Assembly: GCA_033297205.1 (NCBI GenBank)
Contig: MU859069.1
Coordinates: 273,748 to 337,747, forward strand
Reading direction: 5' to 3'
Origin: Pseudoneurospora amorphoporcata
Taxonomy: Eukaryota; Ascomycota; Sordariomycetes; Sordariales; Sordariaceae
DNA: 64,000 nucleotides
The first letter of the stretch is position 1, and each line of letters opens with the position of its first letter. The notes under the pieces are model-generated. The model was given only the letters and a program-made list of their open reading frames with translations, did no database searches and had not been told where the DNA came from. This document shows positions 20,913 through 31,510 of this stretch, piece after piece. A program made the translations under genes and the position numbers.

Positions 20913-21128
20913 ATGCGGTTCATCACCATTCTCTCCCTTCTCACGGCCCTCGCCGCCGCCTCCCCCGTAATCACCCCCCGAAACACCAATTCTGCACCCG
21001 CACCAATCATCAACAAGCGCGTCGACATTTACTGGGGTTGGTTTGCGAGGGACGCCGAGCAGTTCAAGGAGGATGGCACTGGCGAGATGCCTGATGCTGC
21101 CGAGGGCGTGGAGGGTGAGCAGAAGTGA
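20913..21128 (+). CDS. small secreted peptide precursor with a Lys-Arg site
   Basis: A 71-residue product with a clear signal peptide (MRFITILSLLTALAAASP), a short Pro/Asn/Ser-rich spacer, a single dibasic kexin-type site (NKR, residues 34-36) and then an aromatic-rich segment beginning VDIYWGWFARD before an acidic tail. The ATG has a strong context (CCAAAATGC) and an upstream TATA-like element. I do not know this peptide. The layout resembles precursors of processed fungal peptides (pheromone- or RiPP-like), and the divergent UstYa-type neighbour makes a modified peptide plausible, but there is only one copy and no proof of processing. A small cell-wall or effector-like protein is the main alternative. 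Confidence 0.6.
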   Translation: MRFITILSLLTALAAASPVITPRNTNSAPAPIINKRVDIYWGWFARDAEQFKEDGTGEMPDAAEGVEGEQK

Positions 21129-22710
21129 GGAAGCTGCTTTGAGCTGGTGAGTAGGCCAAAACGGTGGTCCGGCAAGCAATATTTTGGTGATGCTGATGTT
21201 TGCAGTTTGACAGAAAGAAACGGTTGGGAATTCCTTTGGTGTGACGTTAAAGGAAATGAATCCTGGAAAGACTGCTGGAGAGCTAGCCGGGGACGGGGAC
21301 GGCGATGGCGATGGGGATGGATCAGATGTGTCGAGTGGCCTTGGTTTTGGCGGTGGAAGTTTAGTTGTGTAGACAACTAGAAGAGAATCTGTAAAAGAAA
21401 GGAAGAGACTACCTCTCCCTAGGTAGATGGGTACGATTAGGAAGGCCCTGGATGCTCGTTATTATTCAACATAATACATATAGGTTAGTTTCTTCTTTCC
21501 ATATTTGAACTGTGTATAACCTTTTCTTACCTTGTGATTTGCTTCCTTCTTATCAAACGGTAAGATATTTCCATCCTCCAATGCACGTCGTCAGTCCCGT
21601 GTCACGCCCCCGGGGATGTGGTCCTGACAAATCCCAACAGGATTTACGGGTACCTGGGCATTGAGACCTTACCCACCCCAAGAAGACAAGCCTCACAGTA
21701 GACCTAGGAGCCGCGACTTGAAGTAAACTTGCGGTTACCTACATACGTGTTCCTATCTATCAGCGGACTAGGGGGCTATCTGACAGTAATTGTTGTGACG
21801 CCCGCCCCCTAAGAGGCGGCTGTGATTAGTAAATGGGACTGCGGGGCTGAGGCTGGCTGTAATATGCTTACCTAATTGCCTGCTCTTTGTCTGAGAAACT
21901 GGAGTACTTACCTGCCTACCTGTGAACGTGCCCTTTGGAAGGTTTCTATATTGTTCTGTCCAGGAGCTTGACTTGGTGTTAATGTTTGCGTTAGTAGGTA
22001 GTGATTATCGAGTGGAACGATCTAGTTTGTGTTTGACAGATGTCTTGATTAGCTTGTGGGACGAGAGGGAGAAGAAGGTCAATGACTAGGTACCTACGGC
22101 GCTCGAGTCCCCCACTGAGTGCCCTTATCAGTCAACATAATACATACGGTCTTCTTCACCCTCATGGCGATTGCTACCACAGGTATGGTGCGAGTCTTAG
22201 TGTAGTGTTCCATTCAAATATTAACCGAACCATGGAAGTTCTGGGTAGCGAGCGCCTACCCACATATGCAAGGGCATGAGGGTATGAGTGAGCCATTAAA
22301 TACTTTAGCCGGTCGACCACCTTCACCTCAGATAGGTAGACACCTACTCGAGAGTCCAGATTCGTTAGGTGTATGATCCTTTGGGGGCTGCTCCTGGAGG
22401 ATGTGTAGTATCTGCAGGCTGGGCCGTCTGACAGTAAATGGCGATGTGACATGACGCCCCCGAGAGACAGCTGTGGACTCGTGAATTGCACAGGGCTGAT
22501 GGGTCATGACATGTGATTCCTTCCTTCCCATATATCTATCCGCATGTCTCGCAATGGGCTGCCTACCTTTATCATCACCAAGTGAAGAGGTGCTCTTCTC
22601 CTCGACAGACGGTTATATAAGCCGCGGGAACAACAACCACCTGAAGTTCAACCGCCCAACCGCCCAACCTCAGTGCAATCATAGTTATCTTGACCAGCCA
22701 ACAATATAAG
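21129..22710. other. AT-richer spacer with diverged repeat fragments
   Basis: No gene recognised. Segments near 21778-21850 and 22428-22500 share TCTGACAGTAA, then a TGACGCCC block, then similar GCTGTG and GGGCTGA words in the same order; a related TGTCACGCCCCC word occurs near 21600. They may be old transposon or solo-LTR remnants, though similarity is weak by eye. Confidence 0.35.
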
Positions 22711-23744
22711 ATGGCTTCCACCTGTCCATACGGGCTTTACCAAGCTCAACAACCTCAACCGCCAAAACCCGGCGAAGTTACCCCTCCTCCTCCCCTATCC
22801 AACACCACCCACCTCCGTAGAATCCTTTGCCATCCTCTCCCCCATAGTCAGCACCCTTCTCCTCTGGTCCGGCGGCCCCTACGCTCTCCTCCTTCAGATT
22901 TCCCACCCCTCCGTTGCCCTTGGCTCCTGTAGGCACTCGCGCTTTGCCACCTCTTCCAAATCATCCTCAGAATTATCCTCAAAATGCTCCTCCTCAAACT
23001 TGGAAGTAACACTCTCCCGCCTCCGCCGCACGACGGCTTACATCCTCGCCGTTGCCATTGGCACTCCCGAGCAGAAAACAGTAATAGTGGAGATGGTGAG
23101 GAAGCAACATGCCTTTGTACGCGGGACGGGAAAAACCGTCGAGGGCAACGAGCAGATCAAGTATGATGCAGCGGATGGGGAACTGCAGAAGTGGGTGGCC
23201 GCCACGTTGTTTATGGGGGTTTGTAAGGCTAAGGAGAGTTTTGGGTGGTCTTGGTTCTGGGGTTCAGGGGCAAGAAGACAAAACAAGCAAAGCGAAGGAA
23301 GAAAGGTGGAAATTGTGCAAAGCGCACAGAGAATACGCGATAGCGCTAAATATGCCGAGCGAGATGTGGCCTAGGTCCATGGAAGAGTTTGATGTGTATG
23401 TCGAGGAGACGATGCAGGAGAGGCTGGTGGTGACGGAAGAGGCGAGGAAGCTGGCGAGGATATTGTTGCGGGATGTGGCGGTGCCGTGGTGGATGAGTTG
23501 GGTGCTGCCGCTTGCGAGGGTGTTTATGGCATGTTGGCTGCCGTCGGGTTTAAGGGAGGGGTATGGATTGCCGGACCCGAAGGGGTGGTGGGTGTCGGGA
23601 TGCTATGCTGTGCTCGTTTGGGCTGTTGCCTTGGTGGATTTGGTGACGCCCAGGGTGGTGAATGATGCGGCGTTTGAGTTGATGAGGAGGGGTATGGAGA
23701 AAGCGGTGGAGGGAATACAGATGATGGGCCGGTGGACGATCTGA
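22711..23744 (+). pseudogene. DUF2236 (MpaB'-like oxygenase) gene with two frameshifts
   Basis: The family contains heme-binding oxygenase-like proteins (bacterial rubber oxygenase Lcp, fungal MpaB'). The coding signal is spread over three frames. It starts with ATG 22711 (MASTCPYGLYQ to GEVTPPPPLSN), moves one base forward near 22800-22815 to a frame reading GGPYALLLQISHP, RLRRTTAYILAVAIGT and DAADGELQKWVAATLF, then moves again near 23240-23255 to a frame with REYAIALNMPSEMWPRSMEEF and a C-terminal helical region ending at TGA 23742-23744. No pair of GT-AG sites of intron size bridges either break in the right phase. I therefore call a decayed gene; two assembly indels are the alternative. 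Confidence 0.7.
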
Positions 23745-23978
23745 GGATCTGTGCCGTTAGTTCGTTAGGGAGGAAGATTTCGACAAGGTTCTCATACAAT
23801 TCAGTTACTCTGGCTCACACTCTACCTTTTCGATATCTAGGTGTGTAGCTATACTTTTACTCATCCAGCCAAGCATGCTCCATCGCTTATCCAAGTCCCA
23901 ACATTGTTGTGGTGTCTGGGTCCATAGCTTTCATATCCCTTCCCTCAATATCCTTCGGGCCCACCGGCTTGTAAAAGT

Positions 23979-26558
23979 TCATTTCTTCGAAACAAACATT
24001 GACCCCATCCATCCATAGGCTCGGTTCAGCCTTCTGCCAATCCGCCTCGCCATCGTGAAGGTGAGCTTCCCCTTAGGATGCGGCTCGTGGAACTGAATGG
24101 CCCTCTCAACATCCAAGTTGGTCGGACGGAACTGCCAGACGGATCCATACAGCTTCTCAGCCATGAATCCAGTAGAGGTCATGGCATGCAGGAACTCGTT
24201 CCAGGGGATTTCGCCAGGGCTGGAGGTAATATTGGGGTTGTAGAACAGCGTACGGAAAACCTTGATGGATCTAGCATCAACGGCAAACGTAGGCTGTTTA
24301 TCTTCGGTTACGTCGGGAGTGGGAGGTTTCTCGGTCACAGTAGGCTCAGAAGGCGAGCCTGTGGTTCCACGGGTCTTAACCTTGATTTTTGGAGACGGGG
24401 CTGGCTCGGATTCGGACGCTTTGAGGCCAAAGAAGAAAGAAGAGAATGGGATGATCAGGTCATCCACACTCGCAATAGCTGGTTTCGCCCCTTTGTCGTC
24501 TGCAGTTGGTGCGGGAGGCTCAACCCACTCCGGTGTGCGTTGAAGGCTGCGCGATTGAGTAAGGAGTGTTCTAACGAACGTGTTCTCCAGGTTATTTGCG
24601 TTCTTGTACATGATTCGGTCGACACCGTTCCAGAAGCGGTCAAGGTTGCTCTCTGCAAATCTCAGGGCTTCCACATTCGCCTTGGTGCGGCGCTTGTCCA
24701 CAGGATAGAAAAAGTTTTTGGATGTTGGCTTACCCAGCCAGACAAGTGAGGTAAACAAGCCCTCCTTCTCACTAGTAGCCCTCAGGATGGCCGCCCAGGG
24801 CTTGCTAGTTTCGGAAAACGCAGCTTTAATGCTATCCTCATGGTCGATGTTCAGAGTCTCAAAGCTGCGGGCCCATGGTTGGTAGCAGTCAAGCTGTCTC
24901 ATGCACTGGGTAATAATGGACAACTGTCCGATCAAGCCAGCAACGTAGGACGAAATCATCCGGCTAGCTTCCTTCTCTGTTTCCAGCAAGCGCTCCAATT
25001 CGTCCACGACAATGGGTTGTGAGGCCAGGAACAGATCCATGCCGTCCTCCCATAGCGTCCTCAAAAGCCACAATAAACGCTCTTCAACTGAGGTCATCTT
25101 GTGTCTGGAGTTGAGCGTGACGGCCACCTTGTCATTCTCCAGATCCATTAGGGACTCCATGAAAGGTCGACCCGCAAAGGTTCTCAATGACAGATGTCTC
25201 ATAGGCGGCGATGACATGACTGTCTGTTTCAATTCGCCAAGGACACCCTTGGTAGCCTGAGAGAGGTAGAAACGGAATTTGAGCAGCGCCTTCAGATACT
25301 CCTTCGGCAAGTCATCCTTGACGGATATGCACTTTGCATATTTTTCCTGGAGAACCTGCAACTCTTGTGCCTGGCGATGAAGCTCGTTGTATACCTCAAC
25401 CTCCATGTACGCCTTACTAACAAGACTGGACAAGATACGTGTCCAGAAGACCTCCTCGTTTTTGACAACTGGATGTTGCCGGCCTCTCCCGTCTTTGAGA
25501 GTCTCTATGCGATGTTCCTGCAACTCGAGGGCTTTGTCGACGAAATAGTTGGGATCCTCACGTAGGGACCACAAGTGATCCTCGCAGGCTGTTGCCTGAG
25601 CACCGAGAAGTGACTCGATCCGGCCAAAGTCGAGTTTGGCGGGTACTCGATAAGGGGCTTCAGCAGCTAAAACGGCAAGCGACTCGAACCCGGTGGTCTC
25701 ACTCTCTTCTTTCATGTGTGGCTCGGGCTGGAGAGAATATTTGCTGCTCAAAAGCTGGTCTTCGGGGATATCGTGAAGAATCTCGGTGCAGCATTTGACC
25801 AAGAAGGATAGAAGGCGATCCTGAACTTCCAAGACGAGCAGCCCTTCACCGGGCAGAAACTGCCTTTGACTCATGGCCAACTCGAAGTTGCTGGGGTGCT
25901 CGTCCCAAGACAAGAGCTTGCCATAATCATCAGGGTGCTTCTCATCGACGCCGTTGAGGATCATGGTGTACTCGTTCAAGAAGATGGGGACCACGGCCTT
26001 GGTGACGAAGGCGAACTTTGTGTTGGTGGCATCGATGCCGGCAAAGGTGCAGGGGTGATGGCGTCCGCGCGAGTTCAGCAGCAGTGGCAGTAGGCGTGAA
26101 TGGGAAAGATCTTCTTGGTTGATGTACGGCCATATAAACCAGTCCCTGTACTTGGTGCCCATCATGCGCTGTTGCTCAGACTCTTTCAGGAAGGCCTCAA
26201 AGTCAGGGCGATGCTTGGGGGCCATGTTGGGCCATGCCTTGAGGAGGATCTGGAGGCGTTGTGCCTTCTTCTTCTTGGCCCAGCGCTTTTGAATGGTGTC
26301 TTCATGTCGATCAAGAATATCGTGCAACTTGACGTAGGAAGCAAATATGTTGTCACGCCTGTCTTTGGCGGTGCGGCGAACAGAATCCGGGGACTGGGCT
26401 TCGGGGATGGGAAGGCCGCCTAGGCCGCCGCCGCCCAGGGCCTTGAAGATGCTCGCGGGGTCATTGAAGTCGAGGTCGTCAAAGTTGATACGGGACCCGC
26501 CATGACGCCCGTCAGCGGGGGCAAAAGGGTCGAACTGATGAGTGGGACGGAAATCCAT
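23979..26558 (-). CDS. conserved fungal protein of unknown function, 859 aa
   Basis: A single uninterrupted frame from ATG 26558 (MDFRPTHQFDPFAPADGRHG) to a stop at 23979. The N-terminus has a Gly-rich patch (FKALGGGGLGGLP). The middle is long, helical and without a signal peptide or membrane segment; typical stretches are RWAKKKKAQRLQILLKAWP near residue 90 and HPCTFAGIDATNTKFAFV near 165. Near residue 720 a Ser/Pro/Thr-rich linker separates a C-terminal block containing IKVFRTLFYNPN and IPWNEFLHAMTSTGF. I recall similar long fungal proteins without an assigned function but no named domain, so none is given. Codon use and continuity leave little doubt that it is a gene. Confidence 0.8.
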   Translation of the reverse strand: MDFRPTHQFDPFAPADGRHGGSRINFDDLDFNDPASIFKALGGGGLGGLPIPEAQSPDSVRRTAKDRRDNIFASYVKLHDILDRHEDTIQKRWAKKKKAQRLQILLKAWPNMAPKHRPDFEAFLKESEQQRMMGTKYRDWFIWPYINQEDLSHSRLLPLLLNSRGRHHPCTFAGIDATNTKFAFVTKAVVPIFLNEYTMILNGVDEKHPDDYGKLLSWDEHPSNFELAMSQRQFLPGEGLLVLEVQDRLLSFLVKCCTEILHDIPEDQLLSSKYSLQPEPHMKEESETTGFESLAVLAAEAPYRVPAKLDFGRIESLLGAQATACEDHLWSLREDPNYFVDKALELQEHRIETLKDGRGRQHPVVKNEEVFWTRILSSLVSKAYMEVEVYNELHRQAQELQVLQEKYAKCISVKDDLPKEYLKALLKFRFYLSQATKGVLGELKQTVMSSPPMRHLSLRTFAGRPFMESLMDLENDKVAVTLNSRHKMTSVEERLLWLLRTLWEDGMDLFLASQPIVVDELERLLETEKEASRMISSYVAGLIGQLSIITQCMRQLDCYQPWARSFETLNIDHEDSIKAAFSETSKPWAAILRATSEKEGLFTSLVWLGKPTSKNFFYPVDKRRTKANVEALRFAESNLDRFWNGVDRIMYKNANNLENTFVRTLLTQSRSLQRTPEWVEPPAPTADDKGAKPAIASVDDLIIPFSSFFFGLKASESEPAPSPKIKVKTRGTTGSPSEPTVTEKPPTPDVTEDKQPTFAVDARSIKVFRTLFYNPNITSSPGEIPWNEFLHAMTSTGFMAEKLYGSVWQFRPTNLDVERAIQFHEPHPKGKLTFTMARRIGRRLNRAYGWMGSMFVSKK

Positions 26559-27374
26559 GATTTAAGCCCGTCCCGTCTCCTCCAAAGGTGAATGGCGTGT
26601 AGGTGGGTGGTGAGGGGTCCGTCTTGGTCAAGGTGTTGTCAAATCATTAGACTAGGAGCGGCTTGGTCACGTCAAAGCGGCGTCTCCACCGAGAAAACTC
26701 TGGGCTCTGACAGCTGTGAGCGCTGAAGCTGTCTCCACCATATCCATTGTGGCAGGTGCCGACATCTGCAAGTAAAAGCACGGCGTCGGGTCCTCTGCAA
26801 TGTGTATCGGACCTGCCATTTGCAAATTCGTTTTAACTTGCTCAACATCTTCTGCTTTCTAAACAGGAAGCTGCGGCACAACATGCCATAATACCCTGTC
26901 TGGGTGGGCGACGACTGGGGTTTCAAAACGAAATTGACCGAGTTGAGAATCTCTCCCCGTTCAGTTTTCTTTCTTCACCCAGGTCTAGGTACCTAGAAAC
27001 ATCCCTTTTAGAAGGAGGTCGGCGATCGCGCAACTGTTACCACCACTCTTTCTTTCTTTGATTCTCGTTTAATTCTGGGGACATGAAGCAGCATAATGAC
27101 CTCTCGCTTTCGCAAAATTGGTCTACGCTGCAGATACTTTGGTCTGTCTTCGCTCTAGCCGGCTGTCTTGTCGTTTGCAACTCAGGTTGTCTGCTTCCCC
27201 ATCACCCACCACCACCCAGGTCCACACCCTAGCAGCAACTCCCAACCCCTGTATTTGCTTCTTTCTTCCTTCATCTGCGGCCATCATGAGCGCCTCTGTT
27301 TCTTTCTCCCACGCCGTAGCGGTTGGCGAAAATATCAACCCTCGTCTCTTCTCTCATCCCCCCGTCGATCGCCA
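26559..27374. other. intergenic, no gene recognised
   Basis: About 815 bases: promoter of the 859-aa gene and 3' side of the TFIIA-gamma gene. The pyrimidine-rich right half gives open frames on both strands that look like shadows. Confidence 0.55.
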
Positions 27375-28253
27375 TCAACCTCCCCGTTTTTTATTCTTCC
27401 CATCCCCCGCCCCTTCCCTTCTCCCATCACAAGCAACAATCAACATCCTATCAACCTTGATGACCTCAGGTCCCCCTCCATGCCCTTTTCTCGCATTCTC
27501 TTTCGCTTGATCCTCTCCACCATCCACAGCCCGTGCTTCACCACCCTCACCCTTCCTCCTCTTTGCAATTCTCTCCTCCCCTTCACGACCGTCCTCACCA
27601 TCAACCTCATCGCTTTTCCGCTTGCCACTCCCATCACCCTTCGCCGCAGGGTTTTCCCTTCCATCACCCCTCCCCTTTGCCGTTGTCCTCCTCCTCCGCC
27701 TCCTCTTCTCAGAACCAACAGCAATCTCCACATCCTCCACCCACAACTTCCAGATGTCGTCGACTAGCCTGTACTGTTTCAACTTGCCCTTCATCTTGAT
27801 CGCCGGCGATTTCTTGACCACGTCATCGTGCGTAGCGAGCGTTTGGGTGATCATGCGGTCGAATGTTGTGAGAAGGCAGTTGATTAGTTTGTGGGTTAGA
27901 GGTGTGACATCCTGCTGTTGCTGCGGTTGTGGTTGTGGTTTCGGTTGTCTAGGTGGGGACGAGGAAGAGGAGGTGCTGGTGCTGGCGCTGGCGCTGGTGC
28001 TTTTGCCAGTCCTGGGCGACGAGGAAGAGGTGCTTGTGGTGGTGGTGATAGTGATTAAGTCAAGGGGATTAGCTGCTTCACTACCGGCAGGTTCGTTGAC
28101 CAGGTTGATTGGGTTGTCCGGGGCAGCACCAGGGAGGAAGGGGAAGCGGCCGGCGTTCATGAGCTCGTCGATTGCCTCGATTAGTGTGCATCCGAGACTG
28201 CCATCGCGGTAAAGCGTGAGGTACTCTTTTGGAGTACTGGGCTCTGGAGGCAT
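27375..28253 (-). CDS. TFIIA small (gamma) subunit with large insertions
   Basis: General RNA polymerase II factor subunit (Toa2/TFIIA-gamma) that stabilises TBP on the TATA box. ATG 28253 gives 292 residues. The helical part is YLTLYRDGSLGCTLIEAIDE near residues 11-30 continuing as LMNAGR, resumed at LINCLLTTFDRMITQTL near 120. The beta part is KMKGKLKQYRLVDDIWKLW and VEDVEIAV, closed by VDRMLIVACDGR near 270. Family members are usually about 110-120 residues. The excess lies in a Ser/Thr/Pro/Gln-rich insertion of roughly 75 residues between helices and a Lys/Arg/Gly/Glu-rich insertion of about 80 residues between the last strands. Both are in frame. The first could be a stop-free retained intron, but I found no convincing splice pair. 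Confidence 0.82.
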   Translation of the reverse strand: MPPEPSTPKEYLTLYRDGSLGCTLIEAIDELMNAGRFPFLPGAAPDNPINLVNEPAGSEAANPLDLITITTTTSTSSSSPRTGKSTSASASTSTSSSSSPPRQPKPQPQPQQQQDVTPLTHKLINCLLTTFDRMITQTLATHDDVVKKSPAIKMKGKLKQYRLVDDIWKLWVEDVEIAVGSEKRRRRRRTTAKGRGDGRENPAAKGDGSGKRKSDEVDGEDGREGEERIAKRRKGEGGEARAVDGGEDQAKENARKGHGGGPEVIKVDRMLIVACDGRREGAGDGKNKKRGG

Positions 28254-28797
28254 ATTGGGTTATAGTTGGCTTGTGTGTTTGGTCTATTTGACCTCTCCTG
28301 GCGTAATATTCTTGTTTACCAGGATAGTTGCTGACGATTGCATTCTCACAGATTTTGCCTTGCGGGCGGAGTTTATGTACCTGAAATCCTCACGGAATTG
28401 GAAAAAGGCAATTGTGAAATCGTGAACAGGGCTGCTGGGTAACGTGGATATATATGAGGACCATGATCCATTGGATCGCCGACTATTGACCCATTGCTAT
28501 TGTTGAACCGCCCTGTGACACAGCTGCAAAGGTTTTGCAGTCACTGTCCAGGTTCCTTCGAACGAACTTTGATCGTTGCGATGACCGGGCCGCATTCACA
28601 GGTCCGGTGTCATTGCTAGCAGGTGAAGGGGGATGGGTGAATGTTACCGCGAAAGCTCGGTTTCTGTCTTGCGGCTGCCGTCCGCACCTCAGTAAGGTAA
28701 CCCCGTATAGGACCTCAAAAGGTATCTTCCAACTGGCTCTGCCAGCCTCCTAGCTTGGAATCCTTGTCCTGTTGTCGAATGCACGGCACACTGCCGT
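28254..28797. other. intergenic, no gene recognised
   Basis: About 545 bases between the TFIIA-gamma promoter side and the 3' end of the broken P450 gene. Nothing supported. Confidence 0.55.
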
Positions 28798-30865
28798 TTA
28801 GGCCACCATCTCTCCCAGTCCAAGATCCGTCGCGCTGACAGCAAACTTCACAACATCGTCGGACTCACGGTGAGCAATGCGAATCCAGAAGTTTTTCAGC
28901 AAGAAGAGACCCTGGAAGCACTTTGTCGTCAGTCCCTTATAAATCGGGCGAGACATGGCACTCCAAGCCAATTACGGAGTTGAATAGTGGTAAGAAGAGG
29001 TCACTAGGGAGACTCACCGGTTGAACTATATCCAAGGGCTTGAACCCGTCGACAATGGAAATATCGAACCTCTTAAAAATCTGCATTGCACGCAAAAACA
29101 TCGTTAGCATGGGATCAGCTCAGATATCCAGACCCAGCCCAATCCAGTCTGTCAATCCAACCCTTGAAGAAAGTCAATGCATGGAAACTTACCTCGACGA
29201 AAATCTTATTAAACTCCATCAGCGCCACGTTCTTCCCCAAACACATCCACTTTCCATGACTAAAAACCAAGTCGACAGTGCTGTTCATTAGCGCCAATTC
29301 TCGTGCGTCCGCCTCCAACCAGCGCTCCGGCCTTCATATATCCGCATCCGCACCCCAGATATCCTTCCGCCTGCAGATTGACATAATAGTATACCCGATC
29401 TCCGTTCCGCCATGCAGAAAGCGCCCGGCAATGGTGTCTCCCTCGGGCGGCACGATCTTGGGAAGCGGCTGAGCGGCGGGCGGCGCCAGACGGAGCGACT
29501 CCTTGATGACGGCCTGGAGGTAGGGCATCTTGCGTCCTTCGGAGTCGCGGATGACGGCGTCAGGGTCGGCGATGGTGCCGTCGGTCAGACAGCGGTCGAT
29601 TTCGGCCTGGAGACGGCGGTAGGCGACGTTGTTGGAAATCAAGTGGAGGATCGCTACGCGTATGCAGGTAGCTGGGGTGTCGGCGCCTGCGGAGAGCTGG
29701 AGGACGGATTCGCCGATGGCTTGTTCCGGCTGGATGCCGTTGCAGATAAAGGAGGCGAGCATGTCGCGCTTTTGGGCCTTGGTTTTGTCGGCGGCGGGAC
29801 CGAAACGCTCCATTACGACATCTCGCGCGATACTGGAAGGTAAGTCATGTTTGTTAGCATATATTATTTGTCTATTATTTTTCAATTTTCATGGCGTATG
29901 TTGACGAGGAAAAATCAACCGCACAACAGGACCTAGAGCCATGTCTTCAGAGTAGAAGAAAGGTCTGAAAGGCCACTTGACCAACTTCATGGTGATGGAG
30001 GGAATCATGCTCAGGACGGCGCCCGAGGGATGGCGTTTTCAATCGCCTCAACGTAACCCTTAACGTCCGCGTCCGCATCGCAGTTGCCGAACCCCTTTCC
30101 AAAGGCTAGCTCACTGATGACATCTGATGTGAAGTACTGAGCTGTTAACGCGAAGTCCATGGGGCGGAACTATTTGCTGTTCGAAATGTACTTGGTTTGG
30201 ATCAGCCTGATGAAGGAGAGGAGAGCCTTGTCGACAGTGGCCTCCAGGGATTCGTTTTCCTTGCCCGAGTCCTAATTTGAAATGGCAAGTCAGGTTCACG
30301 GTCCTATTCTGTGAGTTTTTTTAGGTAGAGTAGCGGGGTTGGAGCATACGCCGGGGGCCATCTTCCTACGCATCGCGGTGTGGAGGTTGTCATCAATGAC
30401 GTTGACAACGCTGTCTCTGTCTGGGTCCAGACGGAGGGCTTGATACCACTTTGCTCTGGTATAGCGACCACGAACGGCTGTAATTCGGTAAACAATTTCA
30501 GGATCGTCAGTAAAGACCGTTCCTGGTCCAACGCGCACGAGTGTACCTGTAAGTATTGGCACCACCAGTTAGCTTTTCTTGCCTATGAAGAATCGGTTCT
30601 CCCTCCTCGGATAGAGCGTGTAGCGATGGATAGACGTACCATATCTGTCATGATATTCCATCATAGCCGTGGGTTGCCTTAACTTCAAAGCATCGGAGAA
30701 GAAACCCCAGTTGCTGAGCCCAGCCCACCATAGCCCGGGGAAGTGGGAAAGACGGCGCCATACAACAACGGTGTTGACAATGTAGGCAAGTGCCATAACA
30801 ACTAGTGTACCAGCAACAACTTCGCGGCTGATGGGCAGCTCTTGAAGTGCTGTAAGGATCGCCAT
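28798..30865 (-). pseudogene. cytochrome P450 pseudogene
   Basis: Multi-exon P450 on the minus strand, similar in style to pisatin-demethylase-like fungal enzymes. ATG 30865 begins an N-terminal anchor (MAILTALQELPISRE plus a hydrophobic helix and HFPG). Recognisable parts follow: RVGPGTVFTDDPEIVYRI, FTSDVISELAFGKGFG, the I-helix AGADTPAT, the ExxR helix KESLRLAPP, RPERW, and the heme loop FSHGKWMCLGKN with its Cys ligand. Three lesions break it: an in-frame TAG at 30170-30172, a one-base shift near 30024-30033, and an in-frame TGA at 29334-29336 just before RPERW. The frame shift cannot be explained by a normal intron. The last exon appears to end at TAA 28798-28800. It was probably an accessory oxidase; the substrate is unknown. 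Confidence 0.78.
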
Positions 30866-31510
30866 GATGACCAACGAATTTCTTGCAGGGTTGGCGAGAA
30901 GCTCTTGTTGACGGAGTTTCAGATGCCAGAAATAGGCATCCGGCCCTATCTTATACCCAAACAAAACGTCTTTTTGCTAGACATGAAGATCCTTTCTCCC
31001 CGTCCATCCTTCTCTTGAGTGGGTTGCATTTCTTGAAGTAGAATCAAGTCTCCGAGTCAACTGTACACCTCTGCATGGATGTAACTTGTTAGCTTGGTAC
31101 GTTGATTCTACAAGACACAGGGGCCAGATAGGGGGCAACTCTGATTTTCTTGTGTGAAAAATAAAGTTCTTTGCCACTCAGGAAAACCACGCTTACAAGT
31201 TATATCCATGCAGATGTGTACGGATTGTCCCCCGCGAACGTAATGCAAAAATTCTTCCTGATATACTAGTAGGGGAATATGATATGATGAGGTAGTACTT
31301 ATTGGCCATAATGGACGCGGATACCGGTATCTGGAGTTAAACCACGGATGTCACACGCCTCCTCACTGCCGGTACCATTTCTGAACCATTAGAGTCCTTC
31401 CTCATCAAGTAGGTATACATACCTCTAACCGTTCAATCTGCAGTTGGGTAGCTGTTGCATGGCTTTTTGTAACGAACGGGAGTGTCTGCCAGTTCTGCAA
31501 CAGCCATGTA
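30866..31510. other. intergenic, no gene recognised
   Basis: About 645 bases upstream of the dead P450 and left of the inverted-repeat element. Nothing supported. Confidence 0.5.

Noticed and set aside
24078..24749. Plus-strand frame of 223 codons within the 859-aa gene
   Set aside because: Antisense to a continuous long gene and without any recognised motif.
27622..28212. Plus-strand frame with hydrophobic stretches opposite TFIIA-gamma
   Set aside because: Leu/Val runs come from the complement of Gln/Ser-rich repeats in the real gene; no membrane-protein family is recognisable.
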